Shown piece by piece: positions 16,669 through 27,772 of a DNA stretch of 64,000 bases (its first letter is position 1; each line of letters begins with the position of its first letter). The DNA is from Marinihelvus sp963695135. GTDB taxonomy: Bacteria > Pseudomonadota > Gammaproteobacteria > Xanthomonadales > SZUA-36. The notes beneath the pieces are model-generated. The model worked only from the letters and a program-made list of their open reading frames with translations, was not told the origin of the DNA and did not search any database. Where the stretch lies: positions 992,001 through 1,056,000 of the forward strand of contig CAVOGA010000001.1 of NCBI GenBank assembly GCA_963695135.1. Reading direction: 5' to 3'. Position numbers and translations under genes: made by a program.

Positions 16669-17145
16669 TCAGTTACAGTTTTCGTCAACAAATTTTTGTG
16701 ACTCGTCGATCATTGACAGGCGCTCGTCATCCGACAGCATACGGCTGGTTCCATCCGGGTTCTGCAGTAAAACCTTCGATCGGGGGATAAGCTCCTGCAG
16801 CCGCGCCCGTTGCGCTTCACAGGCTGCCGCCATGCGGGCTTCCTGCTGTTGCTCAAGTTCGCGCTGCTGGGCCAGCTCCGCACGCTGCTGTTTCGCTTCC
16901 GCAGGCGTCTGGAGCTTGGCGCGGGCGGCGGCATACGGGTCATCCTGGCTGTCCGCGCTGGTGCTCGAGCCGGTAGTGACCGACACGATTTCAGCCTTCA
17001 CGCCTTCGGGTGGCCGTTCACCGAAGTGCACCGTGCCCTGGGCGTCGGTCCACTTGTAAATGGTTTCAGCCTGCACGGAAGTCAGGGCGAAACCTGACAG
17101 CAGCAGCATCAGGCCCATGACGGGCAGAGTTCCTGTTCGCTTCAT
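16669..17145 (-). CDS. DUF4124-domain envelope protein
   Basis: A 158-residue exported protein. A signal peptide covers residues 1-25 (MLLLSGFALTSVQA end). DUF4124 follows directly: ETIYKWTDAQGTVHFGERPP, the family hallmark, with a tryptophan-containing beta turn. Residues 60-115 form an Ala/Gln/Glu-rich coiled coil (AEAKQQRAELAQQRELEQQQ). The tail has two cysteines (CEAQRAR and ENCN) that may form a disulfide. DUF4124 proteins are frequent in gammaproteobacterial periplasms, and their function is unknown. I chose the ATG at 17145, which begins the signal peptide and follows AAGGA. It is divergent from pssA. Confidence 0.8.
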   Translation of the reverse strand: MKRTGTLPVMGLMLLLSGFALTSVQAETIYKWTDAQGTVHFGERPPEGVKAEIVSVTTGSSTSADSQDDPYAAARAKLQTPAEAKQQRAELAQQRELEQQQEARMAAACEAQRARLQELIPRSKVLLQNPDGTSRMLSDDERLSMIDESQKFVDENCN

Positions 17146-17273
17146 CGCGGGATTGTCCTTTAGTGCGCTCGTAGCAGCGTTATAGCATAACCGGCCATGA
17201 TCGGGCATGCGAAAGGGCTGTCGGCGCCGCGCCATGTTATGCTCTGCAGTCGTCTCCCCAGCCGCCAGAACCC

Positions 17274-18095
17274 ATGGCCGATAAACGAAACATTCGCCAG
17301 CGAGGCGCCTTCCTACTGCCCAATGCGCTCACCACCTGTGCGCTTTTTGCGGGAGTTTACTCGATCATTTCGGGCATCAACGGCGCCTATGTGACCGCGT
17401 CCATCGCCATTGGCATCGCGGGGTTGCTGGACGGGCTCGACGGGCGGGTCGCGCGAATGACCAACACGCAAAGCGAGTTTGGTGTCCAGTACGACAGCCT
17501 GTCGGACATGATTTCCTTCGGCCTCGCGCCTGCCATCCTGACCTTTAACTGGTCACTGCAAAGCATGGGTGAAATCAGTCCCCTGGCCGGCAAGCTCGGC
17601 TGGCTGGCGGCATTTGTCTACATCGCCTGTGCCGCCCTGCGCCTGGCGCGCTTCAATTCACAGGCAGCCCTGGCAACGGATTCGGACAAGACCTACTTCC
17701 AGGGCCTGGCGAGTCCTGCGGCCGCCCTGATGCTGGCCATCACCGTGTGGTTTTTTGAGGACCGCGGCGTTGCCGGAGAGTCGGTGCGCTGGCTGATGTG
17801 GGCACTGACGCTGGCGGTAGGCCTGCTGATGTTTTCCAACGTGCGCTACTTCAGCTTCAAGACCATCGCGACCAATGAGAAAGTGCCGTACTTCTGGTTG
17901 TTTCTGCTCATGTTGGTGCTGGTCCTGTTCGCCCTGGATCCACCCACCTTCGGCGTTTTCATCGGCCTCGTCTACATCGGTTCCGGCATCGTGCTGACCC
18001 TGAACGGCCGGCGCAAGCGCCAGGCCCGCCGGGCCCTGCGCCAGCGCTTGCGCCGCCAGGCGAAAGAGGCGCACCGGGAGGACCGGCGCGAATGA
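17274..18095 (+). CDS. pssA: CDP-diacylglycerol--serine O-phosphatidyltransferase
   Basis: A 273-residue integral membrane enzyme of the CDP-alcohol phosphatidyltransferase family that makes phosphatidylserine, the precursor of phosphatidylethanolamine. The catalytic motif DGLDGRVARMTNTQSEFGVQ and following YDSLSD (about residues 55-80) has the D-G-x2-A-R-x8-G-x3-D-x3-D pattern. About seven further hydrophobic segments are present. The C-terminus is strongly basic (GRRKRQARRALRQRLRRQ). This is the integral type, unlike the peripheral PssA of E. coli. It overlaps the holD start by four bases. Confidence 0.93.
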   Translation: MADKRNIRQRGAFLLPNALTTCALFAGVYSIISGINGAYVTASIAIGIAGLLDGLDGRVARMTNTQSEFGVQYDSLSDMISFGLAPAILTFNWSLQSMGEISPLAGKLGWLAAFVYIACAALRLARFNSQAALATDSDKTYFQGLASPAAALMLAITVWFFEDRGVAGESVRWLMWALTLAVGLLMFSNVRYFSFKTIATNEKVPYFWLFLLMLVLVLFALDPPTFGVFIGLVYIGSGIVLTLNGRRKRQARRALRQRLRRQAKEAHREDRRE

Positions 18096-18659
18096 GCCGC
18101 GAGGCCTACCTCGACGCTCTGGGCATCACGGTCTGGGCGCGCCGGGAGCCGCCACAAGCCACCCCGGAACCCGTCACATCACCTGTTGAGGGCGCCGTGC
18201 AGGCGGCCGGACCTGAAGCGGTCGCGCAAGGCCCGGTAACGCCCCCGGTTCAGCCCGCTCCGGCGAGGAAGTCCCCCGGCAAGGCGGCGGCAAAGGCCCT
18301 GGGTCTGTTGCTGGGTCCCGGGCAGGGCAGTTGCCTGTTTCTGTGCGGCTCCGAGGACGAGACCGCCTCTCCGCTGGCCGCAGACCTGGCGCGCACCCTC
18401 GGCGGACGCCCCGGTGTGGGCGAAGACTGCCATTGCCGGCGACGGCGTGGCCCTGGAGGCCGCGGTGGATGAGCGCCTGTTTACCTCGGTGGTGATCTTC
18501 GGGCAGGCCCAGGCGCTGCTCGCCCTGGGCGGGGCTGCCCCGGAGCGCTGTGGCGCCGCGCGCGTCATCGTGGTTCCCGAGCTGAAACGCCTGGCGAGCG
18601 ACCCGGCCGCGCGCAGGAGTTGCTGGCAGGCGCTGAAGTCCCTGGGGCTGGGCGGCTGA
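18092..18659 (+). CDS. holD: DNA polymerase III psi subunit-like protein, one frame break
   Basis: About 188 residues after repair. The N-terminus YLDALGITVWARREPP resembles the QLGITQW region of psi, which binds chi. A Pro/Ala-rich linker (about 25-70) precedes a Rossmann-like core, and the end LKRLASDPAARRSCWQALK matches the DLRANPTARAALWQQI region of E. coli HolD. An extra base near 18413 (CCC-g-GTG) breaks the frame; without it the protein reads GRPVWAKTAIAGDG. The position between pssA and rimI supports the call, since holD-rimI is a common pair. Psi joins chi (holC at 21926-22348) to the clamp loader. Sequence identity is low, so the function rests partly on context. Confidence 0.7.
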
Positions 18660-19144
18660 TGAGCGCTGAACCGACTTTCGAGCACCCGGTGATCCGCAGG
18701 CTTACGGCGGCCGACCTGGACAGCATCATGCGGATTGAAGAGGCGGCCTATCCCTTTCCCTGGACCCGCGGGATTTTCAGCGAGTGTTTGCGGGTCGGCT
18801 ACGGCTGTATCGGGGTGCAACTGGGCGGGGAATTGGCCGGCTACGCGATTTTCAACATGGGCGCCGGTGAGAGTCACCTGCTGAACCTGTGCATTCATCC
18901 GGGCCGTCAGCGCCGCGGCCTGGGAAGCCTGCTCCTCGAACACGTGATCACCACCACGCGATCCCTGGGCTGCGACGCCATGATTCTCGAGGTTCGGCCC
19001 TCCAATCCGGCGGCGGCCGAGCTGTACCGGGCCCGCGGATTCAGCGTGATCGGGCGCCGGCCCGATTACTACCGGGCTGCAGCGGGCCGGGAAGACGCCC
19101 TGGTCATGCGGCTGGAGCTAAGTGACGGCGGCGGATCCGCCTAG
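18659..19144 (+). CDS. rimI: Ribosomal protein S18 alanine N-acetyltransferase
   Basis: A 161-residue GNAT acetyltransferase that acetylates the N-terminal alanine of ribosomal protein S18. Motif A is LLNLCIHPGRQRRGLGSLLL near residue 78, with the acetyl-CoA loop QRRGLG. LEVRPSNPAAAELYRARGF near 115 is the RimI-type motif B. I chose the ATG at 18659, which overlaps the holD stop by one base; an upstream in-frame start would extend it into holD. The C-terminus ends a few bases from the convergent valS stop. Confidence 0.92.
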   Translation: MSAEPTFEHPVIRRLTAADLDSIMRIEEAAYPFPWTRGIFSECLRVGYGCIGVQLGGELAGYAIFNMGAGESHLLNLCIHPGRQRRGLGSLLLEHVITTTRSLGCDAMILEVRPSNPAAAELYRARGFSVIGRRPDYYRAAAGREDALVMRLELSDGGGSA

Positions 19145-19147
19145 CCG

Positions 19148-21911
<2,764 letters not shown>

Positions 21912-21925
21912 GCGGTGGAAATTCC

Positions 21926-22348
21926 TCAGTTGATATCGTGCGCCTGCGGATCGAGCCCGGCAGCGCGGTAGTGGCGAAACTTTTCGCGTGAAGCATCGCG
22001 GTCCGCCTTGTTGTGCGGGACGATCTCGAGCAGCCTCTGGAAGGGCAGGGGTGTGCCCAGGGGATTGCCGGTCAGGTTGATGACCACGTCAGCAGAGCCC
22101 GCTGGCGCGCGGTCCAGAACCCGCACCGGCGCGGCTGACTGGTCACCACGGTCATGGGGTATGAAGCGACCTTCCGGGAACTGCCATAACAGCTCGTCCA
22201 TGGCCGCAGCCTCCGCCTCGTCCCCGGTTACGATGGTGACGCTGTGGCCGCGTTCCCAGGCCATGAGGGCCAGCCTGCAGGCCAGCCGCTCCGGCGCGAG
22301 CGTGGGTGAACCCAGCAGGTAAAAATCGACCTGGCAAAGTTCACCCAC
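21926..22348 (-). CDS. holC: DNA polymerase III chi subunit
   Basis: A 140-residue protein of the HolC family, which joins the clamp loader to single-strand binding protein. VDFYLLGSPTLAPERLACRL opens the fold. The helicase-like core has HSVTIVTGDEAEAAAMDELL and the conserved FIPHDR near residue 70. DVVINLTGNPL follows, and the C-terminus ends YRAAGLDPQAHDIN. Length is near E. coli HolC (147). It lies between pepA and valS, the order pepA-holC-valS of E. coli and most gammaproteobacteria. Its partner psi is coded about 3 kb away on the opposite strand. Confidence 0.93.
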   Translation of the reverse strand: MGELCQVDFYLLGSPTLAPERLACRLALMAWERGHSVTIVTGDEAEAAAMDELLWQFPEGRFIPHDRGDQSAAPVRVLDRAPAGSADVVINLTGNPLGTPLPFQRLLEIVPHNKADRDASREKFRHYRAAGLDPQAHDIN

Positions 22349-22354
22349 AGTGAC

Positions 22355-23830
22355 TCAGGCCTGCCGGTCGATCAGAAACTGCGTGAGCATGCCAACCGGG
22401 CGACCGGTAGCGCCTTCATTGGCGTTCCACTTCCACGCGGAGCCGGCGATGTCCAGGTGCGCCCAGCGCATCTTGCGGGTGAATTTGGACAGGAAGCAGC
22501 CGGCGGTAATCGCGCCGGCAGGTAATCCGCCGACGTTTTTCATGTCCGCGAAGGGCGTCTTGAGCTGTGACTGGTAGTCCTCCCAGATTGGCAGGCGCCA
22601 GCCGCGGTCCACCGCGGTCTGTCCCGCGGAAACCAGTTCCTCGGCCAGCTCGTCGCTGTGCGTCATGATGGCGGACGCGTGATGGCCCAGGGCAACGACG
22701 CAGGCGCCGGTCAGGGTTGCCACGTCAATGATCGCGGCCGGCTCAAACTGTTCCGAGTAGGTCAGTGCGTCGCACAGCGCCAGGCGCCCCTCGGCATCCG
22801 TGTTCAGGATTTCGATGGTCTTGCCGGCCATGCTGTTGATCACATCACCCGGGCGGTAGGCCTTGCCATCGGGCATGTTCTCCACTGCCGCAACCACCGT
22901 CACCAGGTTCAGCTTGAGCTGCATCCGGGCGCAGGCCTCGAAGGCGCCGATGACGGACGCGGCGCCGCACATGTCGTATTTCATCTCGTCCATGCCTTCG
23001 CGGGGCTTGAGCGAGATGCCGCCCGTATCGAAGGTCACGCCCTTACCGACCAGCACGTAAGGCCGCTGATCCTCGCTGGCGCCGTTGTAGCGCAGCACGA
23101 TCAGTCGCGGCGGGTTGTCGCTGCCCTGGCCGACGGCCAACAGCGCGTCCATGCCCAGCTCAGCCATTTCCTTGGTCTTGAGGACTTCGATGGAGCAATT
23201 GTCGTAGTTCTTGGCAATGGCGCGGCACTCCTCGGCCAGGTAGGCCGGTGTGCAGATGTTGGGCGGTAGGTTGCCGAGCTCCCGCGCCTTGCGCGTGCCG
23301 ATGCCCAAAGCGATGCCCCGTTCCAGCGCTGCCTGGCGCTCCGGCCCACCCTGGAAACTCGCTTTTTTCAGCGGCCTGGGCGAGTCGTGCTTGAGCGGCT
23401 TGGTGGCCACGTAAAGGTAATTACCATGGTCAATGGCGAACACGGCCTGGGCCAGCCGCCAGTCTGCATCGAGGTTCTCGACCTCCAGTTCCGCGAGGCA
23501 GACATGCGCCTCGGTCACCGCATGCCGGCGCAGAAATTTCCCGGCAGCCTGGCACATGTGCAGGTAGCGGACGCGGTCGAAACGGTCCGCCTGCCCGCCC
23601 CCGACAACCAGAATGCGTTCCGCCTTTACGCCGGGCAGACCATGCAGCAGCGTGACCTCGTTGCGGTCCGGATCAATGTCGCCGCTCTTGATAAGTTGCG
23701 TCAGCCGGCCGCCGCTGGCCTTGTCGACCTCTGCCGCCGGTCCCTGCAGTGGCGCATCCTCCAGCAGGCCAATTACAAGGCAGGCTGTTTCTGTTTCAAG
23801 CACGGGAGTGTTGTTGAGCGTAATTTTCAT
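22355..23830 (-). CDS. pepA: Leucyl aminopeptidase (M17)
   Basis: A 491-residue cytoplasmic zinc/manganese aminopeptidase. The N-terminal domain (residues 1-170) is followed by the catalytic domain, with VGKGVTFDTGGISLKPREG near 268, where the lysine and aspartate ligands lie, and NTDAEGRLALCDAL near 345, the M17 signature. E. coli PepA also acts as a DNA-binding factor in Xer recombination at plasmid cer sites; whether this one does is unknown, though xerD lies 9 kb away. The ATG at 23830 opens MKITLNNTPVL after AAAGGA; an ATG 22 codons upstream is in frame but not family-like. Divergent from lptF. Confidence 0.95.
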   Translation of the reverse strand: MKITLNNTPVLETETACLVIGLLEDAPLQGPAAEVDKASGGRLTQLIKSGDIDPDRNEVTLLHGLPGVKAERILVVGGGQADRFDRVRYLHMCQAAGKFLRRHAVTEAHVCLAELEVENLDADWRLAQAVFAIDHGNYLYVATKPLKHDSPRPLKKASFQGGPERQAALERGIALGIGTRKARELGNLPPNICTPAYLAEECRAIAKNYDNCSIEVLKTKEMAELGMDALLAVGQGSDNPPRLIVLRYNGASEDQRPYVLVGKGVTFDTGGISLKPREGMDEMKYDMCGAASVIGAFEACARMQLKLNLVTVVAAVENMPDGKAYRPGDVINSMAGKTIEILNTDAEGRLALCDALTYSEQFEPAAIIDVATLTGACVVALGHHASAIMTHSDELAEELVSAGQTAVDRGWRLPIWEDYQSQLKTPFADMKNVGGLPAGAITAGCFLSKFTRKMRWAHLDIAGSAWKWNANEGATGRPVGMLTQFLIDRQA

Positions 23831-24054
23831 CTGGTTGTCCTTTCCCCAAAATTCGGCTGCACTGTCGTCCTTGAGGGCACGCAGCAAAGCCGCCAATTCT
23901 ACAAGAACGCACGGGAAAATTCGTCAGCCGTGTCAGCAGGGCCTTCCGGCAGCCCCCTGTTCGCACGCCGGCAGGTATTCTTGCGTTGAAGGGGCGTCGC
24001 CGCTAACGTTGCGCCTGTCTCCGCTGTGGCGGACCCACCTGCCCGGAAAATCGC

Positions 24055-25128
24055 GTGACCATACTTCAGAAATACATATTCAGGGAGTGGTTCTGGGCCT
24101 TCCTGGCAGTCAGTTTTGTTCTCTGGATCGTACTCATGGGCGTGTTCCTGGGCGGGCTGCTGGACGACATTGCCGATGGCCGCGTGCCCACCGGCTTGCT
24201 GGGCAAGCAACTGTTGCTGGCAACGCCCGAGGTGCTGACCAAGCTGCTGCCGCTGTCCGGCTTTGTTGCGGTCATGTGGGGTCTCGGCAGACTTTACCGG
24301 GACCAGGAAATGGTGGTCATGCGCTCCAGCGGTTTTAGCTGGCGCTACCTGATCAAGCCGCTGTTCGCCCTGGTGCTGCCTGTTGCGGCCCTGCTGCTGC
24401 TGCTGGCGCTGTGGGCAGCCCCCAGGGCCGCGGCCCTGTCCGAGTCCGTGCTTGAGGAAGCCCTGCGATCCGCCTCGCTCTGGGGGCTGCAGTCCGGACG
24501 CTTCCACCTTCTGCAGCGGGGCAGGCTTGTCATTTACGTGGAGGACATGGACAAGGAAGGGCGTCGCATGAGCAATGTCTTCGTGCGCCAGTCGGATGAT
24601 GTGCGCACCCAGGTCTGGACTGCGCAGGAAGGTGAGTACTGGCTGGATCAGGAGACCGGCAAGCGCTACCTGACCCTGACACGCGGCCAGGTCACCGAGA
24701 CAGCGCCGAACGGGCTGGATGTTCGCGTTCTGCGGTTTGAGCGTAACGATTTGGAATTGCCGGAGCCGCCGCGTAACACGCGGCCCCAGGACCGCGAGGC
24801 GCGGCTGACCGGGGAGTTGCTGGCATCCATGGACGCGCCGTCCAGGGCCGAGTTGCAGTGGCGGCTGTCCCCGGCCATCGCGCTGATTATCCTGGGACTG
24901 CTGGCCATTCCGCTGTCCCACTCCTCACCCCGTGAGGGGCGCGGTTCGCGCGTGGCACTGGGCATTTTCCTGTACGCGGTGTATGCCAATACGCTCAACC
25001 TCAGCCGGCGATGGGTCGTCAGTGAATCCCTGCCGCCCATCCTTGGACTGTGGTGGGTGCACGGACTGCTATTGCTGCTCGCCTTGTTCTGGCTCCAGCG
25101 CCAGGGGCGCATGGTGGGTTCCTCGTGA
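24055..25128 (+). CDS. lptF: Lipopolysaccharide export permease LptF
   Basis: A 357-residue inner-membrane permease of the YjgP/YjgQ family, which with LptG and the ATPase LptB extracts lipopolysaccharide from the inner membrane. Three N-terminal membrane helices (about residues 12-35, 52-75, 95-125) precede a periplasmic beta-jellyroll domain (about 140-260) and three C-terminal helices (about 265-285, 300-320, 330-350). MTILQKYIFREWFWAFLAV is a typical start, here from GTG. It overlaps lptG by four bases (GTGA). pepA is divergent, as is common around lptFG. Confidence 0.93.
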   Translation: MTILQKYIFREWFWAFLAVSFVLWIVLMGVFLGGLLDDIADGRVPTGLLGKQLLLATPEVLTKLLPLSGFVAVMWGLGRLYRDQEMVVMRSSGFSWRYLIKPLFALVLPVAALLLLLALWAAPRAAALSESVLEEALRSASLWGLQSGRFHLLQRGRLVIYVEDMDKEGRRMSNVFVRQSDDVRTQVWTAQEGEYWLDQETGKRYLTLTRGQVTETAPNGLDVRVLRFERNDLELPEPPRNTRPQDREARLTGELLASMDAPSRAELQWRLSPAIALIILGLLAIPLSHSSPREGRGSRVALGIFLYAVYANTLNLSRRWVVSESLPPILGLWWVHGLLLLLALFWLQRQGRMVGSS

Positions 25129-26211
25129 TCAAGATCGTCGACCGCTATGTCGGACGGGCCACCCTGGTGGGTGTGATGGCCGTGTGGATATCCCTGACCT
25201 TGCTGATGAGCATGTTCACCTTCCTGGAGGAGCTGGGTGATACCGACAAGGGCGTGGGCATCCTGGGCGTCATCTACTACGTGGCGCTGCGCTCAGTGGA
25301 TTCGGCTTACGTCGTGTTCCCGGTGTCGGCGTTGCTGGGGGCGATGATCGGCGTTGGCGGCCTGGCCGCCGGTAATGAACTGGTGGCGTTCCGGACCGCC
25401 GGCGCATCGCGCATGCGCATCTCCGGTTCGGTGCTGGGAGCGGTGCTGGTGCTGGCGCTCGGCGGTCATGGCGATGGGTGAATGGGTCATGCCCGAGGCC
25501 GAGGAGCAGGCGCGCAACTACAAGGAGACGCGCCTGTCCGTCAGCAGCGCGGGCTCCGGCGGCCGTGGCATGTGGATCCGGGACGGTAACGACTTCATCA
25601 GCATTGACCGGACCGTGGTTTATGCCGATGGGCAGGAAGAGCAGGTCACGCTGCTGAACGTGGTTCAGTATTCCTTCGATGATGACCGCAACCTGCTGAA
25701 CATTGAGCGGGCAAGCGAGGTGAGCCACGACGGGGATGAATGGCACCTGCTGGGCACGACCGCTGTCTCGATCGGGGAAAACCGTGTCCGGCGCGAGACG
25801 CGCGAGGACGTTCCCTGGCAGGTCAGTTTCGAGCCGGAATTGCTCACTACCGCGGTGATCCGCCCGCGCTACATGTCCATCCGCGCGATCAGCGAGCAGA
25901 TCAGCTATCTGCGCCAGAACGGGCTGGACAGCCGGGCCTATGGCTCGATGTTCTGGAGCAAAGCGTTGTTCCCCTTGACGGTTCTGGCGCTGGTGCTGGC
26001 AGGTATGCCGTTTCTGTTCGGTTCCGCGCGCAGCCACAGCCTTGGGCTGCGGATTTTCATCGGCATGTCCCTCGGCGGCATGTTCATGATCGTCAGCAAG
26101 GCCATGCAGAACTTCAGCGAGGCCTACGAGTTGCCGTCCGTGGTGGGTGCGGGGGTTCCCTCCGCCGTGCTTGTGCTGGCGGTGATTGTGATCCTCAGGC
26201 GTTCGGTCTGA
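25125..26211 (+). CDS. lptG: Lipopolysaccharide export permease LptG, one frame break
   Basis: The partner of LptF, about 361 residues after repair. It starts with GTG overlapping the lptF stop: MIKIVDRYVGRATLVGVM, with six membrane helices and a periplasmic domain in the middle (about 110-260, RGMWIRDGNDFISIDRT). The frame breaks near 25461 (CTC-g-GCG); removing one base joins VLVLALAV to MAMGEWVMPEAEEQAR. The last helices include FPLTVLALVLAGMPFLFGSA. The two permeases must both be present for LPS transport, so a real loss of function would be unexpected. The convergent RDD gene ends six bases after its stop. Confidence 0.9.
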
Positions 26212-26217
26212 ACGGCT

Positions 26218-26661
26218 TCAGGGGCAACGTCGCAGCCGCGTGCCGCTGATGCGGTCGTGCCAGCAGGCGCGGTCCTCGCGTAACAGGCACAACCAGAATC
26301 CCAGGCCCAGGGGGGCCAGCGACAGGAATGCGGACAGGTAGCGAACGATCGCAGCACGCCAGCCGACCCGCTGCCCCTCGCTGGTCACCAGTTCGACCTT
26401 CCAGGTGCGCATGCCCAGGGTCTTGCCCACCATGACCCAGCAAACCCCGAGGTACAGGAACACCATCAGCAAGCACGTACAGCGTGTAGGCGATATTGCG
26501 CCCCAGCAGGATCCTGTCGCCGGTCAGGGGCAGCACGGCGAGCGCGGCGATAAACACGACGCGAGCACCGGCAGGGTGTCGTACAGCATGATAATGAGCC
26601 GGCGCAGGAGACCGCAGGGGCGATCGGCGGCCGGCGAGGGGGCTTGTGCTGGTCTGTTCAT
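26218..26661 (-). CDS. RDD-family membrane protein, two frame breaks
   Basis: About 147 residues after repair. The N-terminus MNRPAQAPSPAADRPCGLLR leads to the first RDD helix, RRLIIMLYDTLPVLA, with the Arg and Asp of the family. Then come VVFIAALAVLPLTGD, a helix around LLMVFLYLGVCWVMVGKTLG and the pattern GMRTWKVELV that is typical of RDD proteins. A final helix pair with the last Asp (CWHDRISGTRL) completes the domain. Breaks lie near 26560 (one base missing) and near 26470 (one extra, CTT-g-CTG). RDD proteins are small membrane proteins of unclear role; ion exchange was reported for some. Convergent with lptG, as in other gammaproteobacteria. Confidence 0.8.
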
Positions 26662-26995
26662 CGACAATATTCTAACTGCCTGTCATGTCTGCGCCGCGTG
26701 ATTGGGTCGCAGTGACCGACGCCTTGTATTCCGCACTCCGGGTCATGGTGGGCCCTGCTCACAGGCCTGTCGGCCGCTCAGAGCCGCGCCGGGGCCGGCA
26801 CGTCGATCAAGTATGAATTTTTCAGTGCTATATTCATATGTCTGTCACATGGGCCATAGTGCACTTGCAGGATGGTGTGGAATTGTGCGTACCGCTTCGG
26901 GTATCCTCAACCGCCTTGTGATACGTAGCAAGGGGATCGGACCGTCGAGCGGGCCAGGTCTCACTTGAACCAAACGAAAAAAACTGGAAAAGGCG
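26662..26995. other. Intergenic region upstream of the Ton-type operon
   Basis: This 334-base gap separates the divergent RDD gene from the DUF3450 gene. I find no convincing reading frame with a ribosome site and no RNA-gene signature. It holds the inverted repeat and extended -10 promoter described at 26812-26838, then a leader of about 155 bases with no clear secondary structure motif. Confidence 0.6.
26812..26838 (+). promoter_or_regulatory. Extended -10 promoter inside an inverted repeat (Ton operon)
   Basis: TATGAAT (26812-26818) and ATTCATA (26832-26838) are exact inverted repeats. Between and overlapping them lies TGCTATATT (26826-26834), an extended -10 element. The -35 hexamer at the 17-base distance is poor (ATCAAG), as is usual for extended -10 promoters. 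A dimeric regulator bound to the repeat would cover the promoter. Confidence 0.45.
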
Positions 26996-27772
26996 ATGCC
27001 ACAAAAAATCGGATTGAAGACTTTCACCCTCGGCGCAGTTGCCAGCGCCACCCTCCTCGTGGGTGCTGCCCAGGCGCAGGAGCTCCTTGAAAACACCGTC
27101 GACAAGGAGAGCAAGATCAATACGGATGCGGCAGCGTCCCAGCGGCGGATCAGCCAGCTGGCGCAGCAGACCACCGACCTGATCTCCGAGTACCGCAAAG
27201 TGGTCAGGGAGACTGAAAGTCTGAAAATCTATAACGATCAGCTGGAAAAAGTCGTCACCGACCAGCGCGCCGAAGTTGTCTCCATTAATAATCAGCTGGA
27301 AGGCCTGGAAAGCACCAACCGGGGCGTTGTACCGCTGATGCTGGAGATGATCGACACCCTGGACCAGATTGTCGAGGCAGACATGCCCTTTCGCCTCGAG
27401 GAGCGTCGCGAACGCGTTCTCAAGTTGCGCGACATGATGGACCAGGCGGATGTCACGACCTCAGAAAAGTACCGCCGCATCATGGAGGCCTACCAGGGCG
27501 AGCTGGAGTACGGCCGCACGACAGAAGCCTATTCCGAAGCCTTGCCGACCACCGGTCAGACCGTCGAGTTCCTGCGCATCGGCCGCACGCTGCTGGTCTT
27601 CCAGACCAGCGACCAGGAGACCACGGGCTGGTTCAACCCCAGCACCCGGGCCTACGAAGATTTGCCGGAAAAATACCGGCTCGAAGTGAAGGAGGGCCTG
27701 GCGATCGCCCGCAATGAAAAAGCCCCGACCCTTGTCGTACTTCCCGTGCCCGGCCCGGAGGTGGCGCAATGA
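26996..27772 (+). CDS. DUF3450 periplasmic coiled-coil protein
   Basis: A 258-residue exported protein. The signal peptide ends at AAQAQ (residue 24-28). Residues 40-110 form a coiled coil (ISQLAQQTTDLISEYRKVVR, then LEKVVTDQRAEVVSINNQLE). A compact region follows with FRLEERRERVLKLRDMMDQA and, near the end, TGWFNPSTRAYEDLPEKYRL. This is DUF3450, which is coded beside ExbB/TolQ proteins and TonB in many marine gammaproteobacteria and is thought to belong to an accessory Ton-type machine. It is the first gene of six. The stop overlaps the next start by four bases (ATGA). Function is inferred from context only. Confidence 0.85.
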   Translation: MPQKIGLKTFTLGAVASATLLVGAAQAQELLENTVDKESKINTDAAASQRRISQLAQQTTDLISEYRKVVRETESLKIYNDQLEKVVTDQRAEVVSINNQLEGLESTNRGVVPLMLEMIDTLDQIVEADMPFRLEERRERVLKLRDMMDQADVTTSEKYRRIMEAYQGELEYGRTTEAYSEALPTTGQTVEFLRIGRTLLVFQTSDQETTGWFNPSTRAYEDLPEKYRLEVKEGLAIARNEKAPTLVVLPVPGPEVAQ

